In this document: positions 50,203 to 60,509 of the stretch, piece after piece
How positions within the stretch are numbered: position 1 is the first letter of the stretch
Layout of the letters: every line of letters begins with the position of its first letter
Source of the DNA: Streptomyces griseomycini
Lineage (GTDB): Bacteria > Actinomycetota > Actinomycetes > Streptomycetales > Streptomycetaceae
NCBI RefSeq assembly: GCF_014203535.1
Contig: NZ_JACHJI010000008.1
Coordinates: forward strand, 372,001-436,000
Length of the DNA: 64,000 bases
Direction: 5' to 3'
Position numbers and translations under genes: made by a program
Notes under the pieces: model-generated
What the model was told of the DNA's origin: nothing
What the model saw: only the letters and a program-made list of their open reading frames with translations
Databases searched by the model: none

Positions 50203-51356
50203 CGGGCGAGCACCTCCCTGGCGAGCTGGCGGTAGGCGGCGGCACCGACGGAGTTGGAGGCGTACGTGGTGATCGGCTCACCGGCGACCGTGGTCTCCGG
50301 GAAGCGGACCGTGCGCCCGATGACCGTGTGGTAGACGTGGTCGTCGAACGCCTCGACCACACGCGCGAGGACCTCGCGGCTGTGCACCGTGCGCGAGTCG
50401 TACATCGTGGCGAGGATGCCGTCGAGCTCCAGGTCGGGGTTGAGCCGCTCCTGGACCTTCTCGATGGTCTCGGTCAGCAGGGCCACACCGCGCAGCGCGA
50501 AGAACTCGCACTCCAGCGGCACGATCACCTTGTGCGCGGCGGTCAGCGCGTTGACCGTGAGCAGGCCGAGCGAGGGCTGGCAGTCGATCACGATGAAGTC
50601 GTAGTCGTCCATGAGCGGCTTCAGCGCGCGCTGGAGCGTGGACTCGCGCGCGACCTCGCTCACCAGCTGGACCTCGGCCGCCGACAGGTCGATGTTGCTG
50701 GGCAGCAGGTCCATGTTGGGGACCGCGGTCTTCAGCAGCACCTCGTCGGCCGCCATGCCCCGCTCCATGAGCAGGTTGTAGACGGTGAGGTCGAGCTCCA
50801 TCGGGTTGACGCCGAGACCGACCGACAGCGCGCCCTGCGGGTCGAAGTCCACGAGCAGCACCCGGCGTCCGTACTCCGCGAGCGCGGCGCCCAGGTTGAT
50901 GGTCGACGTCGTCTTGCCCACGCCGCCCTTCTGGTTGCACATCGCGATGATCTTCGCCGGGCCGTGGTCGGTCAGCGGGCCCGGGATCGGGAAGTACGGG
51001 AGCGGGCGCCCGGTCGGGCCGATGCGCTCACGGCGCTGGCGCGCCGCGTCGGGCGCGAGCGTGGCCGCGTACTCGGGGTCGGGCTCGTACTCGGCGTCGG
51101 GGTCGTAGAAATGCCCCTCGGGCAGTTCGTCGTAGTCGGCGAAATGGTTGTGGGGCGCGCCACTTCCGTCGCCGGCCATGGCGTTCACGTGATGGCCATC
51201 CATGCTTCGGTGTGCAGTGCGAGTCGCCTGCTGACTCTGGTGGGCTGCGAAGGTGCGCACAGCGACGGAGCCGACAGGAGCGAACCCCGCGGGTCCCTGG
51301 CCCCGTGCAGGCATTCCTGGCTGACCACCCCCGGGAGTAAATGTCGACTCATTCAC
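50187..51356 (-). CDS. ParA family chromosome-partitioning ATPase
   Basis: A 389-residue Walker-type ATPase. The deviant Walker A is CNQKGGVGKTTSTINLG, Walker A' is VLLVDFDPQGAL and Walker B is YDFIVIDCQPSLGLLTVNAL. The first ~135 residues are an extension rich in His, Asp, Glu and Pro. It is a second ParA, not the parAB copy near the origin, and leads the RHH-scpA-scpB-rluB operon, as Rv1708 does in mycobacteria. The GTG has AAGGAGG 11 bases ahead. A role with condensin in chromosome handling during sporulation is plausible. Confidence 0.92.
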   Translation of the reverse strand: MNESTFTPGGGQPGMPARGQGPAGFAPVGSVAVRTFAAHQSQQATRTAHRSMDGHHVNAMAGDGSGAPHNHFADYDELPEGHFYDPDAEYEPDPEYAATLAPDAARQRRERIGPTGRPLPYFPIPGPLTDHGPAKIIAMCNQKGGVGKTTSTINLGAALAEYGRRVLLVDFDPQGALSVGLGVNPMELDLTVYNLLMERGMAADEVLLKTAVPNMDLLPSNIDLSAAEVQLVSEVARESTLQRALKPLMDDYDFIVIDCQPSLGLLTVNALTAAHKVIVPLECEFFALRGVALLTETIEKVQERLNPDLELDGILATMYDSRTVHSREVLARVVEAFDDHVYHTVIGRTVRFPETTVAGEPITTYASNSVGAAAYRQLAREVLARCHAE

Positions 51357-51726
51357 AAGTCGTCTTACCTCCTTGGTGACCAGGAAACTTCTAGACAGGT
51401 CAGCGTGGCACCATGCCGACGGTTGGCGACTCTATGGCGTGTCGGGCGTCCGCAGCAACACAATCCACCGGACCCGGCCCGATGTGTCGGCAATGAAACA
51501 TCCCCCTGTCAAGGGCGTACGGCCGTCGCACGGCAGGTTTCACCGGTGTGCGAATCGGTGGAAGGGTTACGTTCGAGGCGAGTTGTACCGGAATCGAGAA
51601 GTGACCATACACACATCCGGCCGGACCTTGTCGGGCAAGGTCCGGCCGGGTATGCGGTGTTGACGGTCGGCGTTGACGTGTCGACTTCACCGGCCGACGA
51701 GTTGGTCGACTTGACTCCTGGACGAC
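51357..51726. promoter_or_regulatory. 370-base gap between parA and ald
   Basis: It contains the promoter of the parA operon (minus strand) and the ald terminator at 51617-51649. Composition is less GC-rich than coding DNA. No reading frame with proper codon bias is present, and no clear promoter boxes were identified. Confidence 0.5.
51617..51649. terminator. Terminator of ald
   Basis: A perfect 14-base stem, CCGGCCGGACCTTG (51617-51630) with CAAGGTCCGGCCGG (51636-51649) and five-base loop TCGGG, 77 bases after the ald stop. Confidence 0.87.
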
Positions 51727-52851
51727 TCAGCCGAGCAGGGAGGCGAGCTCCACGTGCTCGAGGCCGTGCGCCTCGGCGACCTCCTTGTAAACGACCTTGC
51801 CGTCATGGGTGTTGAGGCCCTTGGCGAGCGCGGGGTCGCGGCGCAGCGCCTCCACCCAGCCGCGGTTGGCGAGCTCGACGATGTACGGCAGCGTGGCGTT
51901 GGTGAGCGCGTAGGTCGAGGTGTTGGGCACCGCGCCGGGCATGTTGGCGACGCAGTAGAACACCGAGTCGTGGACCTTGAAGGTGGGCTCGGCGTGCGTG
52001 GTGGGGTGGGAGTCCTCGAAGCAGCCGCCCTGGTCGATCGCGATGTCGACAAGGACACTTCCGGCCTTCATCCGCGAGACCAGCTCGTTGCTGACCAGCT
52101 TCGGGGCCTTGGCGCCGGGCACCAGCACCGCGCCGATCACCAGGTCGGCCTCCAGGCAGGCCTTCTCCAGCTCGAAGGCGTTGGAGACGACGGTCTGGAT
52201 CTTCGTGCCGAAGACCTTGTCGGCCTCCTTGAGCTTGTTGATGTCCTTGTCCAGCAGGGTCACGTGGAAGCCCAGGCCGATGGCGATCTGCGCGGCGTTC
52301 CAGCCGGAGACGCCGCCGCCGATGACGACGGCCCTGCCGGCCAGCACGCCGGGGACGCCGCCGGGCAGCACACCGCGGCCGCCGTGGGCGCGCATCAGGT
52401 GGTAGGCGCCGACCTGGGCGGACAGCCGGCCCGCGACCTCGGACATCGGAGCGAGCAGCGGCAGCGCGCGGTTCGGCAGCTCCACCGTCTCGTAGGCGAT
52501 GGCGGTGGTGCCGGCCTCCAGGAGGGCGTCCGTGCACTCCTTGGACGCGGCCAGGTGCAGGTAGGTGAAGAGGGTCTGGTCCTTGCGCAGGCGGTGGTAC
52601 TCCTCCGCCACGGGCTCCTTGACCTTCAGCAGCAGGTCGGCGGCGGCCCACACCTCGTCGGCGGTGTCCAGGATCTGCCCGCCCGCGGCGACGTACTCGC
52701 CGTCCGGGATCGAGGAGCCGACACCGGCGCCGCGCTCGATGACGACCTGGTGGCCGTTGCGCACCAGCTCGTGCACGCCGGCGGGGGTGATGGCCACCCG
52801 GAACTCGTTGTTCTTGACCTCGCGGGGGATGCCGACCTTCACGTCGATCAC
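51727..52851 (-). CDS. ald: Alanine dehydrogenase
   Basis: A 374-residue hexameric NAD enzyme that interconverts alanine with pyruvate and ammonia. The start is VGIPREVKNNEFRVAITPAGV, the active Lys and His are in LLLKVKEP and YLHLAAS, the NAD-binding glycine motif is VVIGGGVSGWNAAQIAIGLG, and MPGAVPNTSTYALTNAT is the late signature. Two in-frame GTG starts are possible (52851 and 52842, giving 374 or 371 residues); AAGGA lies close to the first. It is monocistronic. Confidence 0.96.
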   Translation of the reverse strand: MIDVKVGIPREVKNNEFRVAITPAGVHELVRNGHQVVIERGAGVGSSIPDGEYVAAGGQILDTADEVWAAADLLLKVKEPVAEEYHRLRKDQTLFTYLHLAASKECTDALLEAGTTAIAYETVELPNRALPLLAPMSEVAGRLSAQVGAYHLMRAHGGRGVLPGGVPGVLAGRAVVIGGGVSGWNAAQIAIGLGFHVTLLDKDINKLKEADKVFGTKIQTVVSNAFELEKACLEADLVIGAVLVPGAKAPKLVSNELVSRMKAGSVLVDIAIDQGGCFEDSHPTTHAEPTFKVHDSVFYCVANMPGAVPNTSTYALTNATLPYIVELANRGWVEALRRDPALAKGLNTHDGKVVYKEVAEAHGLEHVELASLLG

Positions 52852-52988
52852 GGTCCTTGGCTCAGAGGGTATGAGGGGTCTTACTACACATACCCGGGCA
52901 CACACGGGCACACCGGGAGAGACCGCAGAAGATGGCGCGGCAGAGCCAGTCTAATGAAGGTGTTCCCGCTGTCTAGCCTTCCATTGCA

Positions 52989-55046
52989 TCAATCTTCAGC
53001 AGATGTGCTGCGGATTTCGCAGGCGTCAGCTTCTTGTTCCCGTTCGGAGTCGTCCTCCAGGGCCTCCTCGCCCAGCATGCGCCCGGCCGTGCCGCGGTGC
53101 AGCGCGGCCGACGCGGGGTCGCCGAGGCGTTCGAAGGAGTCGGCGAGCCGCAGGTGCAGCGCCGCCAGCAGCCGGGTGTCCTCGGCCCGGTGCGCCCACT
53201 CCACGGCCTCCCGGCAGGTGCCCAGCGCCTCCTCCGGCCGGCCCGCGTACTCCTGCACCCGGGCCAGTTCGCTGAGCGCCCGCGCCTGTGCGGCCGCGTC
53301 CCCGTTCTTGCGGTGCCCGGCGGCGGCCGCGCGCCAGTTGCGCTGCGCCTCGCCGTAGCGGCCGGCGTAGGTGTGGGCGGCGCCGATGCGGCCGTAGAGC
53401 CGGGCGGCGTCCGCGCGCTCGTCCCGGGCGAGCCGCTCGGCCAGGGCCCGGCCGAACCAGTCGGCGGCCCGGTCGTAGTCCCCGAGCTCCAGGTGCGCGC
53501 CGCCTACGGATTCCATCGCGCGGCCGGTCGCGTACGGGTCGCGTGCCGCGCGTCCCGCGTCCAGCGCGGCCCGGTAGCGCGCCAGGGCGTCGGCCGTGCG
53601 GCCGGTGCGGGCGTCGAGGTCGCCGAGGTTCAGCAGGGCCGCCGCCCGCTCGCGGGGCAGCCGCCGGCGCTCGGCGACGTCCAGGACCAGGCCGTGGAGG
53701 GCGTACAGGTCGCTCGCGGCCGCCCGGGTGCCGACGTGCGCCACCATGGCCCGCACCAGCTGGGACAGCAGCCGCCGGGCCAGGGTGTCCAGCTCCCCGT
53801 CGGCGACCGCGAGCCGGGCCGAGGCCAGCAGGGCGGGCCTGCTCAGGCGCAGCCAGTCGGCGGCGGCCCGGGGGCTGGGGAAGCGCACGGAGCGCGGCAT
53901 GGCGAGGAGCTTCTCGCGCGCCAGGGGACTGTCGGTCTCGGTGATCGCCCTGCACGACTGGAGCAGCCGCACGGTCCGCTCCAGCATGCGGGCGCGGGCC
54001 AGCTGGAGCTCGGCGGGGCGCTCGTGGGTCTCGGCGAGGTCGCGCAGGAGGGAGTGCAGGCAGCCGGGTACCTCGTACTGCGGCAGCGGCGAGGCCACCG
54101 CGTGCAGCAGACCGTGGGCGACGAAGCCGTCCAGGGCGGTGCGGGCGGCGTCCACCGAGCAGCCGGCGAGCGCGGAGGCCGTGTGCGGGTCGACCAGGCC
54201 GGCCGGGGCGAGGCTGAGCAGGCGCAGTGTCCGGGCGGCGGACGCCGGCAGCGAGGCGTGCACGAGGTGCAGGACGCGGCCGGTCACGGTGGACCGGCCG
54301 GTCTGTGCGTGCAACTGCTTGGCGAGGTCGGCGACGGCGGCCTTGGGCCGGGCGGCGAGCCAGCCCCCGGCCAGCACCAGGGCGGCCGCCTCGCCCTCGC
54401 ACTGCTCGGCGAGTCCCTCGGCGGCCCGGGGGTCGACGGTGATGCGGACCGATCCGGCGGCCCGGGACAGCAGCTCCACCGCGGACTTGGTGTCGAGGCC
54501 GCCGAGCGTGCAGGGGCGGACGTCCGCGATGCCGGTCAGCGGGCCCGAGGCCACGGTGACGGCCAGGCAGTCCGGGTTGTCCGGCAGCAGCGCGTCGACC
54601 TGTTCGGCGTCGGCCGCGTCGTCGAGCAGGAGCAGCACCCGGCGGTCGGCGAGGGTGGTGCGCAGCGCCTCGGTGAGATCGTCCTCGGGGGCCCCGGCGG
54701 GGGCGGGCACCTCCAGCGCGTCGAGCAGCTCCCGCGCGGCGCGCTCGACGGGCACGCGCGTGCCGCCGGGCTCGGTCAGGCGGGCGCGCAGCACCCCGTC
54801 GGGGTAGCGGTCGGCGACCCGGCGCACGAGTTCCTCGGCGAGGGCCGTCCGGCCGGAGCCCGGACGGCCGGCGATGAGCAGCACGCGCGCGCGGGGCGCC
54901 TTGCGGCCCGAGAGGGTGTCCAGTCCCGCGCGCTCGATGTCGGCGCACAGTTCCTTCAACTCCCTGGTGCGGCCCAGGAATCGACCCTCCACGGCTGCGT
55001 CCTGGGAGAGTCGCGCACTGCCCGGGTCCACCGCCTGATCCGTCAC
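52989..55046 (-). CDS. STAND-like ATPase with TPR domain (AfsR-like without DNA-binding part)
   Basis: A 685-residue protein. The N-terminal NTPase (about 20-230) has FLGRTRELKELCADIERAG, Walker A LLIAGRPGSGRTALAEEL and Walker B VLLLLDDAADAEQV, then a winged-helix-like region (LRLLSLAPAGLVDPHTASALAG). TPR units run from about 480 to 670 (AAALLNLGDLDARTGRTADALARYRAAL, AMESVGGAHLELGDYDRAADWFGRAL, SELARVQEYAGRPEEALGTCREAV). This is the NB-ARC/TPR half of AfsR-type regulators with no SARP domain. Such switches respond to signals by oligomerising; the output is unknown. GTG start behind GGGAG. It is alone between NUDIX and ald. Confidence 0.88.
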   Translation of the reverse strand: MTDQAVDPGSARLSQDAAVEGRFLGRTRELKELCADIERAGLDTLSGRKAPRARVLLIAGRPGSGRTALAEELVRRVADRYPDGVLRARLTEPGGTRVPVERAARELLDALEVPAPAGAPEDDLTEALRTTLADRRVLLLLDDAADAEQVDALLPDNPDCLAVTVASGPLTGIADVRPCTLGGLDTKSAVELLSRAAGSVRITVDPRAAEGLAEQCEGEAAALVLAGGWLAARPKAAVADLAKQLHAQTGRSTVTGRVLHLVHASLPASAARTLRLLSLAPAGLVDPHTASALAGCSVDAARTALDGFVAHGLLHAVASPLPQYEVPGCLHSLLRDLAETHERPAELQLARARMLERTVRLLQSCRAITETDSPLAREKLLAMPRSVRFPSPRAAADWLRLSRPALLASARLAVADGELDTLARRLLSQLVRAMVAHVGTRAAASDLYALHGLVLDVAERRRLPRERAAALLNLGDLDARTGRTADALARYRAALDAGRAARDPYATGRAMESVGGAHLELGDYDRAADWFGRALAERLARDERADAARLYGRIGAAHTYAGRYGEAQRNWRAAAAGHRKNGDAAAQARALSELARVQEYAGRPEEALGTCREAVEWAHRAEDTRLLAALHLRLADSFERLGDPASAALHRGTAGRMLGEEALEDDSEREQEADACEIRSTSAED

Positions 55047-55235
55047 GGGCCACACTCCCGTCCCACCGCACGCGCGGGCCCGCCCCGGTGCGCGGGGCGT
55101 CGCGCCTGCTCCTCGGCTCACTCGCGAAGAGCCTAGTTCACGCTCTGCTACGTTCCCGGCGGAGCGCCCCGGGCGCATCCCTCGATCGGATCAGCCGATG
55201 GTCACATCATCATGACGCGAAAGGCCCGGACGGCA

Positions 55236-55862
55236 TCAGGCCTCGAACGGGCGCGCGGGCCACGGCGCCTGGGCCGGACGCAGCGAGTCCAGCCCGTCCC
55301 CGGCCCGCGCGGCGACGAGCGAGAGGACACCCACCACGAGGCAGTTGTTGTGCAGCTCGCCGGCCAGCACCCCGCGCACCAGCTCGTCGACGGACACCCG
55401 GGCCAGCTCCATGTCGGCCTCCTCGTCCTCGACCTCGAAGCGCTCGCCCTCGGCCTCGGACAGACCGCGGGCGAGGAAGATCCGTACCGCCTCGTCGCAG
55501 CCGCCGGGGGTGGTGTACACGTCGGTCAGCACCCGCCAGTCCTCGGCCTTGACGTGCGCCTCCTCGTACAGCTCGCGCTGGGCGGCGTGCAGAGGGTTCT
55601 CGCCGGGGACGTCCAGCAGGCCGGCCGGGATCTCCCAGAGCTTGTGGCGCACCGGGTGGCGGTACTGGCGCAGCACCAGGACACGGTCGGCGTCGTCCAG
55701 GGCGAGGACGGCCACGGACCCGGGGTGGACCTGGTAGTCGCGGTGGACCACGGTCCCGTCGGGCATGACCACGTCGTCGGTGCGGACGGAGGTCTTGTTG
55801 CCCGTGAAGGGGGTCTCGGTCGCCCGGATCTCCCACTCTTCCGGGATGTCCTTGATCGTCAT
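55236..55862 (-). CDS. NUDIX hydrolase, ADP-ribose pyrophosphatase-like
   Basis: A 208-residue NUDIX enzyme. The box is GLLDVPGENPLHAAQRELYEEAHV (in outline G-x5-E-x7-REL-x2-EE). The N-terminal strand region before it and the following TPGGCDEAVRIFLARGLSE are as in ADP-ribose pyrophosphatases, which yield AMP and ribose 5-phosphate. It follows pyrG in the same direction but after a terminator. The same pairing (pyrG, NUDIX) is found in mycobacteria. AAGGAC precedes the ATG. Confidence 0.93.
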   Translation of the reverse strand: MTIKDIPEEWEIRATETPFTGNKTSVRTDDVVMPDGTVVHRDYQVHPGSVAVLALDDADRVLVLRQYRHPVRHKLWEIPAGLLDVPGENPLHAAQRELYEEAHVKAEDWRVLTDVYTTPGGCDEAVRIFLARGLSEAEGERFEVEDEEADMELARVSVDELVRGVLAGELHNNCLVVGVLSLVAARAGDGLDSLRPAQAPWPARPFEA

Positions 55863-55916
55863 GCCTGTCCTTCCGAACGTACGGCGGTCGTGCGTGTGCG
55901 CTGCGTGGAAAGAGCA

Positions 55917-55953
55917 GCCGGGGTGCGGACCTTCTGAGGGTCCGCACCCCGGC
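55917..55953. terminator. Terminator of pyrG
   Basis: A perfect 15-base stem, GCCGGGGTGCGGACC (55917-55931) with its complement (55939-55953) and a seven-base loop, 18 bases after the pyrG stop. It may also let some transcription pass into the NUDIX gene. Confidence 0.87.
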
Positions 55954-55971
55954 AACCGTACAACCGGTGTG

Positions 55972-57621
<1,650 letters not shown>

Positions 57622-58073
57622 GGCCAAGAGGGGGCTCCCGTGGTCGCGGTCTGGAGGGTGCGGTTCCGGGGTTTTCTCGCCCACCGGTCCACGGGCTACC
57701 AGCGTATCAGCGCCGCGGCACGATGGCGTCCGCGCACGCTCCGCACACGGACGCGTACCCCTCGCGGCCTCCCCGTCCGCTGCTCACTCGTTCAGCGGAG
57801 CCGCGTTCTCCGGAGCGGCACACAGATCATCTACGTGCGTCGTATCCTGCTCGGACACTCACTGACGAGCCCGGCCGGCCGAACGGCACCACCCCCCGCC
57901 GGTAAGTTCCGGAACAACGACGGCTCGTCGGTTCGTTGAGCAACAATTGGCGCTTTGCACGACGGCTGAGCGACTGCTGTGCTTCACCGCTCAACGACGC
58001 ATTGCACAAACCCCTTGACCGCACTAGCGACAGCCCCTCGCGGGGTGACGTGGCCGTTCGACTGGAGTTGCAC
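57622..58073. promoter_or_regulatory. 452-base divergent region between pyrG and the GH15 gene
   Basis: It must hold both promoters. CGTTGAGC (57934-57941) and its complement GCTCAACG (57989-57996) flank a 47-base stretch, and TTGCAC occurs twice (57955-57960 and 58002-58007). TTGACC lies at 58015-58020. No gene is recognisable; the GH15 frame is open in part of the region but is AT-rich there. Confidence 0.4.
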
Positions 58074-59876
58074 GTGGCCGGGCGCATCGAAGACTACGCA
58101 CTCATCGGAGACATGCAGACCGCTGCCCTGGTCTGCCGGGACGGCACGGTGGACTGGCTGTGCCTGCCCCGCTTCGACTCGCACGCCATCTTCGCCGGCC
58201 TGCTGGGCACCGAGGAGCACGGCTTCTGGCGGCTCGGTCCCGCGCAGGCCCCCGACGACCGGCCGCCCGTGGCGGCCCGGCGCTGCTACCGCGGTGACTC
58301 GCTGATCCTGGAGTCGGAGTGGGACACCCCGCGCGGCACGGTCCGGGTGACCGATTTCATGCCCCCGCGTGACGGCGCCCCGCAGCTGATCCGGGTCGTC
58401 GAGGGCGTCTCCGGCCGGGTGCCGATGCGCTCGGCGCTGCGGATGCGGTTCTCCTACGGCCGGATCGTGCCGTGGGTGCACAAGCACGAGGGGCGCACGG
58501 TCGCCGTCGCGGGCCCGGACTCCGTGTGGTTCGACACCTCCGTCGAGACCTACGGCAAGTCGCTGACCACGTACGCGGACTTCACGGTCGCGCCGGGTGA
58601 CCGGATCACCTTCACGATCTCGTGGCAGCCCTCGCACAAGGAGCCGCCGCCGCTGCCGGAGCCGGAGCAGTCCCTGGAGGCGACGGAGGACTTCTGGCGC
58701 GAGTGGGTGGAGCACTGTACGTACCACGGCCCCTACCGCGAGGCCGTGATCCGCTCCCTGATCACGCTGAAGGCCCTGACCTACGCCCCGACCGGCGGCA
58801 TCGTCGCCGCGCCCACCACCTCCCTGCCGGAGGACATCGGCGGCGTCCGCAACTGGGACTACCGCTACACCTGGCTGCGGGACGCGGCGATCACCCTGTC
58901 CTCGCTGCTGCGCACCGGCTACCGCGAGGAGGCCCGGGCCTGGCGCGAGTGGCTGCTGCGCGCGGTGGCGGGCGACCCGGAGAACCTGCAGATCATGTAC
59001 GGCATCGCCGGTGAGCGCGAGCTCGGCGAGGCCGAGCTCGACTGGCTGCCCGGCTACGAGAACTCCAGCCCGGTCCGGGTCGGCAACGGCGCCGCGTCCC
59101 AGCTCCAGCTGGACGTGTACGGCGAGGTCACCGAGGCCCTCCACCTGGGCCACATGACCGGCCTGGCCCGCAACGACTACGCGTCCCTGCTCCAGCTGAA
59201 GCTGATCCGCTACCTGAAGAAGCACTGGCAGGAGCCGGACGAGGGCATCTGGGAGGTGCGCGGCCCGCGCCGCCACTTCGTGCACTCCAAGGTGATGGCC
59301 TGGGTCGCGGTGGACCGCACCATCAAGCTCATCGAGTCCGGCGACGCCGACGGCCCGCTGGAGGAGTTCAAGCGGCTGCGCGACGACATCCACCGGGACG
59401 TGTGCGAGAAGGGCTACGACAAGGAGCGCAACACCTTCACGCAGTCCTACGGGTCGAAGGAGCTGGACGCCTCGCTGCTGCTGATCCCGCAGGTGGGCTT
59501 CCTGCCGCCGGACGACAAGCGGGTGATCGGCACCGTCGAGGCGATCCAGCGCGAGCTGTCCACGCCCGACGGCTTCATCCTGCGCTACCCCACGGAGGGG
59601 AAGGACGAGGGCGTCGACGGCCTCCCGGGCGACGAGGGCGCGTTCCTCGCCTGCTCGTTCTGGATGGCCGACGACCTGGCGATGATCGGCCGCGTGGACG
59701 AGGCCCGCAGGCTCTTCGAGAAGCTGCTCTCCCTGCGCAACGACCTCGGGCTGCTGGCGGAGGAATGGGACCCCCGTCTGAAGCGCCAGGTGGGCAACTT
59801 CCCGCAGGCGTTCAGCCACGTGCCGCTCATCGACACCGCCCTGCGGCTGACGGCGTCCGGGGCGTACGGGGGCTGA
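58074..59876 (+). CDS. Glycoside hydrolase family 15 protein (glucoamylase/trehalase-like)
   Basis: A 600-residue cytoplasmic GH15 enzyme. An N-terminal beta-sandwich (IEDYALIGDMQTAALVCRDGTVDWLCLPRFDS) is followed by the (alpha/alpha)6 barrel with RNWDYRYTWLRDAAITLSSLL; the general acid and base are likely the Glu in GIWEVRG and in LAEEWDP. Actinobacterial members of this group include trehalases and other alpha-glucosidases; the substrate is unclear. The GTG at 58074 has GGAG six bases ahead, better than upstream candidates. No signal peptide exists. Confidence 0.92.
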   Translation: MAGRIEDYALIGDMQTAALVCRDGTVDWLCLPRFDSHAIFAGLLGTEEHGFWRLGPAQAPDDRPPVAARRCYRGDSLILESEWDTPRGTVRVTDFMPPRDGAPQLIRVVEGVSGRVPMRSALRMRFSYGRIVPWVHKHEGRTVAVAGPDSVWFDTSVETYGKSLTTYADFTVAPGDRITFTISWQPSHKEPPPLPEPEQSLEATEDFWREWVEHCTYHGPYREAVIRSLITLKALTYAPTGGIVAAPTTSLPEDIGGVRNWDYRYTWLRDAAITLSSLLRTGYREEARAWREWLLRAVAGDPENLQIMYGIAGERELGEAELDWLPGYENSSPVRVGNGAASQLQLDVYGEVTEALHLGHMTGLARNDYASLLQLKLIRYLKKHWQEPDEGIWEVRGPRRHFVHSKVMAWVAVDRTIKLIESGDADGPLEEFKRLRDDIHRDVCEKGYDKERNTFTQSYGSKELDASLLLIPQVGFLPPDDKRVIGTVEAIQRELSTPDGFILRYPTEGKDEGVDGLPGDEGAFLACSFWMADDLAMIGRVDEARRLFEKLLSLRNDLGLLAEEWDPRLKRQVGNFPQAFSHVPLIDTALRLTASGAYGG

Positions 59877-59979
59877 GGGCGTCCGACGGGAGCGTGGCCG
59901 TACCCGCCCGGGCTGGGGACGGGCATCAGCCGTTCCCCGGAAGGGGGCGGCCGCGGCTCCCCTCCCGGAGGCGGGCGCG

Positions 59980-60441
59980 GTGGTGGCCGCGCTGCGCGAG
60001 GAACTCACCGGTGGGGTGCCCGCCCCCGGCGATCCGGGCTGCGACGAGGACCGGACCGTCTTCGACGCGATGATCGACCGGCGGCCCGCCGTGATCGCCC
60101 GGTGCGCGCGCGGACGACGTGGTGCGGGCCGTGCGCTTCGGCAGGGAGCGGGGCCCGCCCGGGTACCCGGTGCCCTGCCGGGACGCACCGTGGGGGTGCG
60201 CCCCTTCGGCGTCCGGGAGGACCCCGCCGCCGACGAACACCGCATCGGGTGGGTGCGGGACGTCCGCGCGGACGTGCGGCCGTGGGGCACCGGGGCGGTC
60301 TGCCTCGACTCCGTCGGCGACGAGGGCGCCGACCGGGTGGAGGCCGGCCTGGGCGGGGAGAACACCCGCCGGCCGGCGGAGCCGAAACGGCGGTACGCCC
60401 CGGACCACGTGTTCCGGTTCGACCACGGCATCCGGCCTGCT
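59980..60441 (+). pseudogene. Collapsed FAD-linked oxidoreductase gene (berberine-bridge type)
   Basis: The start reads LREELTGGVPAPGDPG, RTVFDAMIDRRPAVIARC, the beginning of FAD-linked oxidases. The next bit, ADDVVRAVRFGRERG, is in another frame (about 60112-60160). The frame then returns and the C-terminal family end appears (DEGADRVEAGLGGEN, PKRRYAPDHVFRFDH). The whole FAD- and substrate-binding middle (about 350 residues) is missing. So an internal deletion plus a frameshift has destroyed the gene. It lies directly before a PucR regulator that may once have controlled it. Confidence 0.78.
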
Positions 60442-60509
60442 CCAGGGGCGCGGGCGCCGCACGCCGGGCGAGGTGTCCGGCACCGGCTCGCCCGAGTACC
60501 GTCCGGCCC

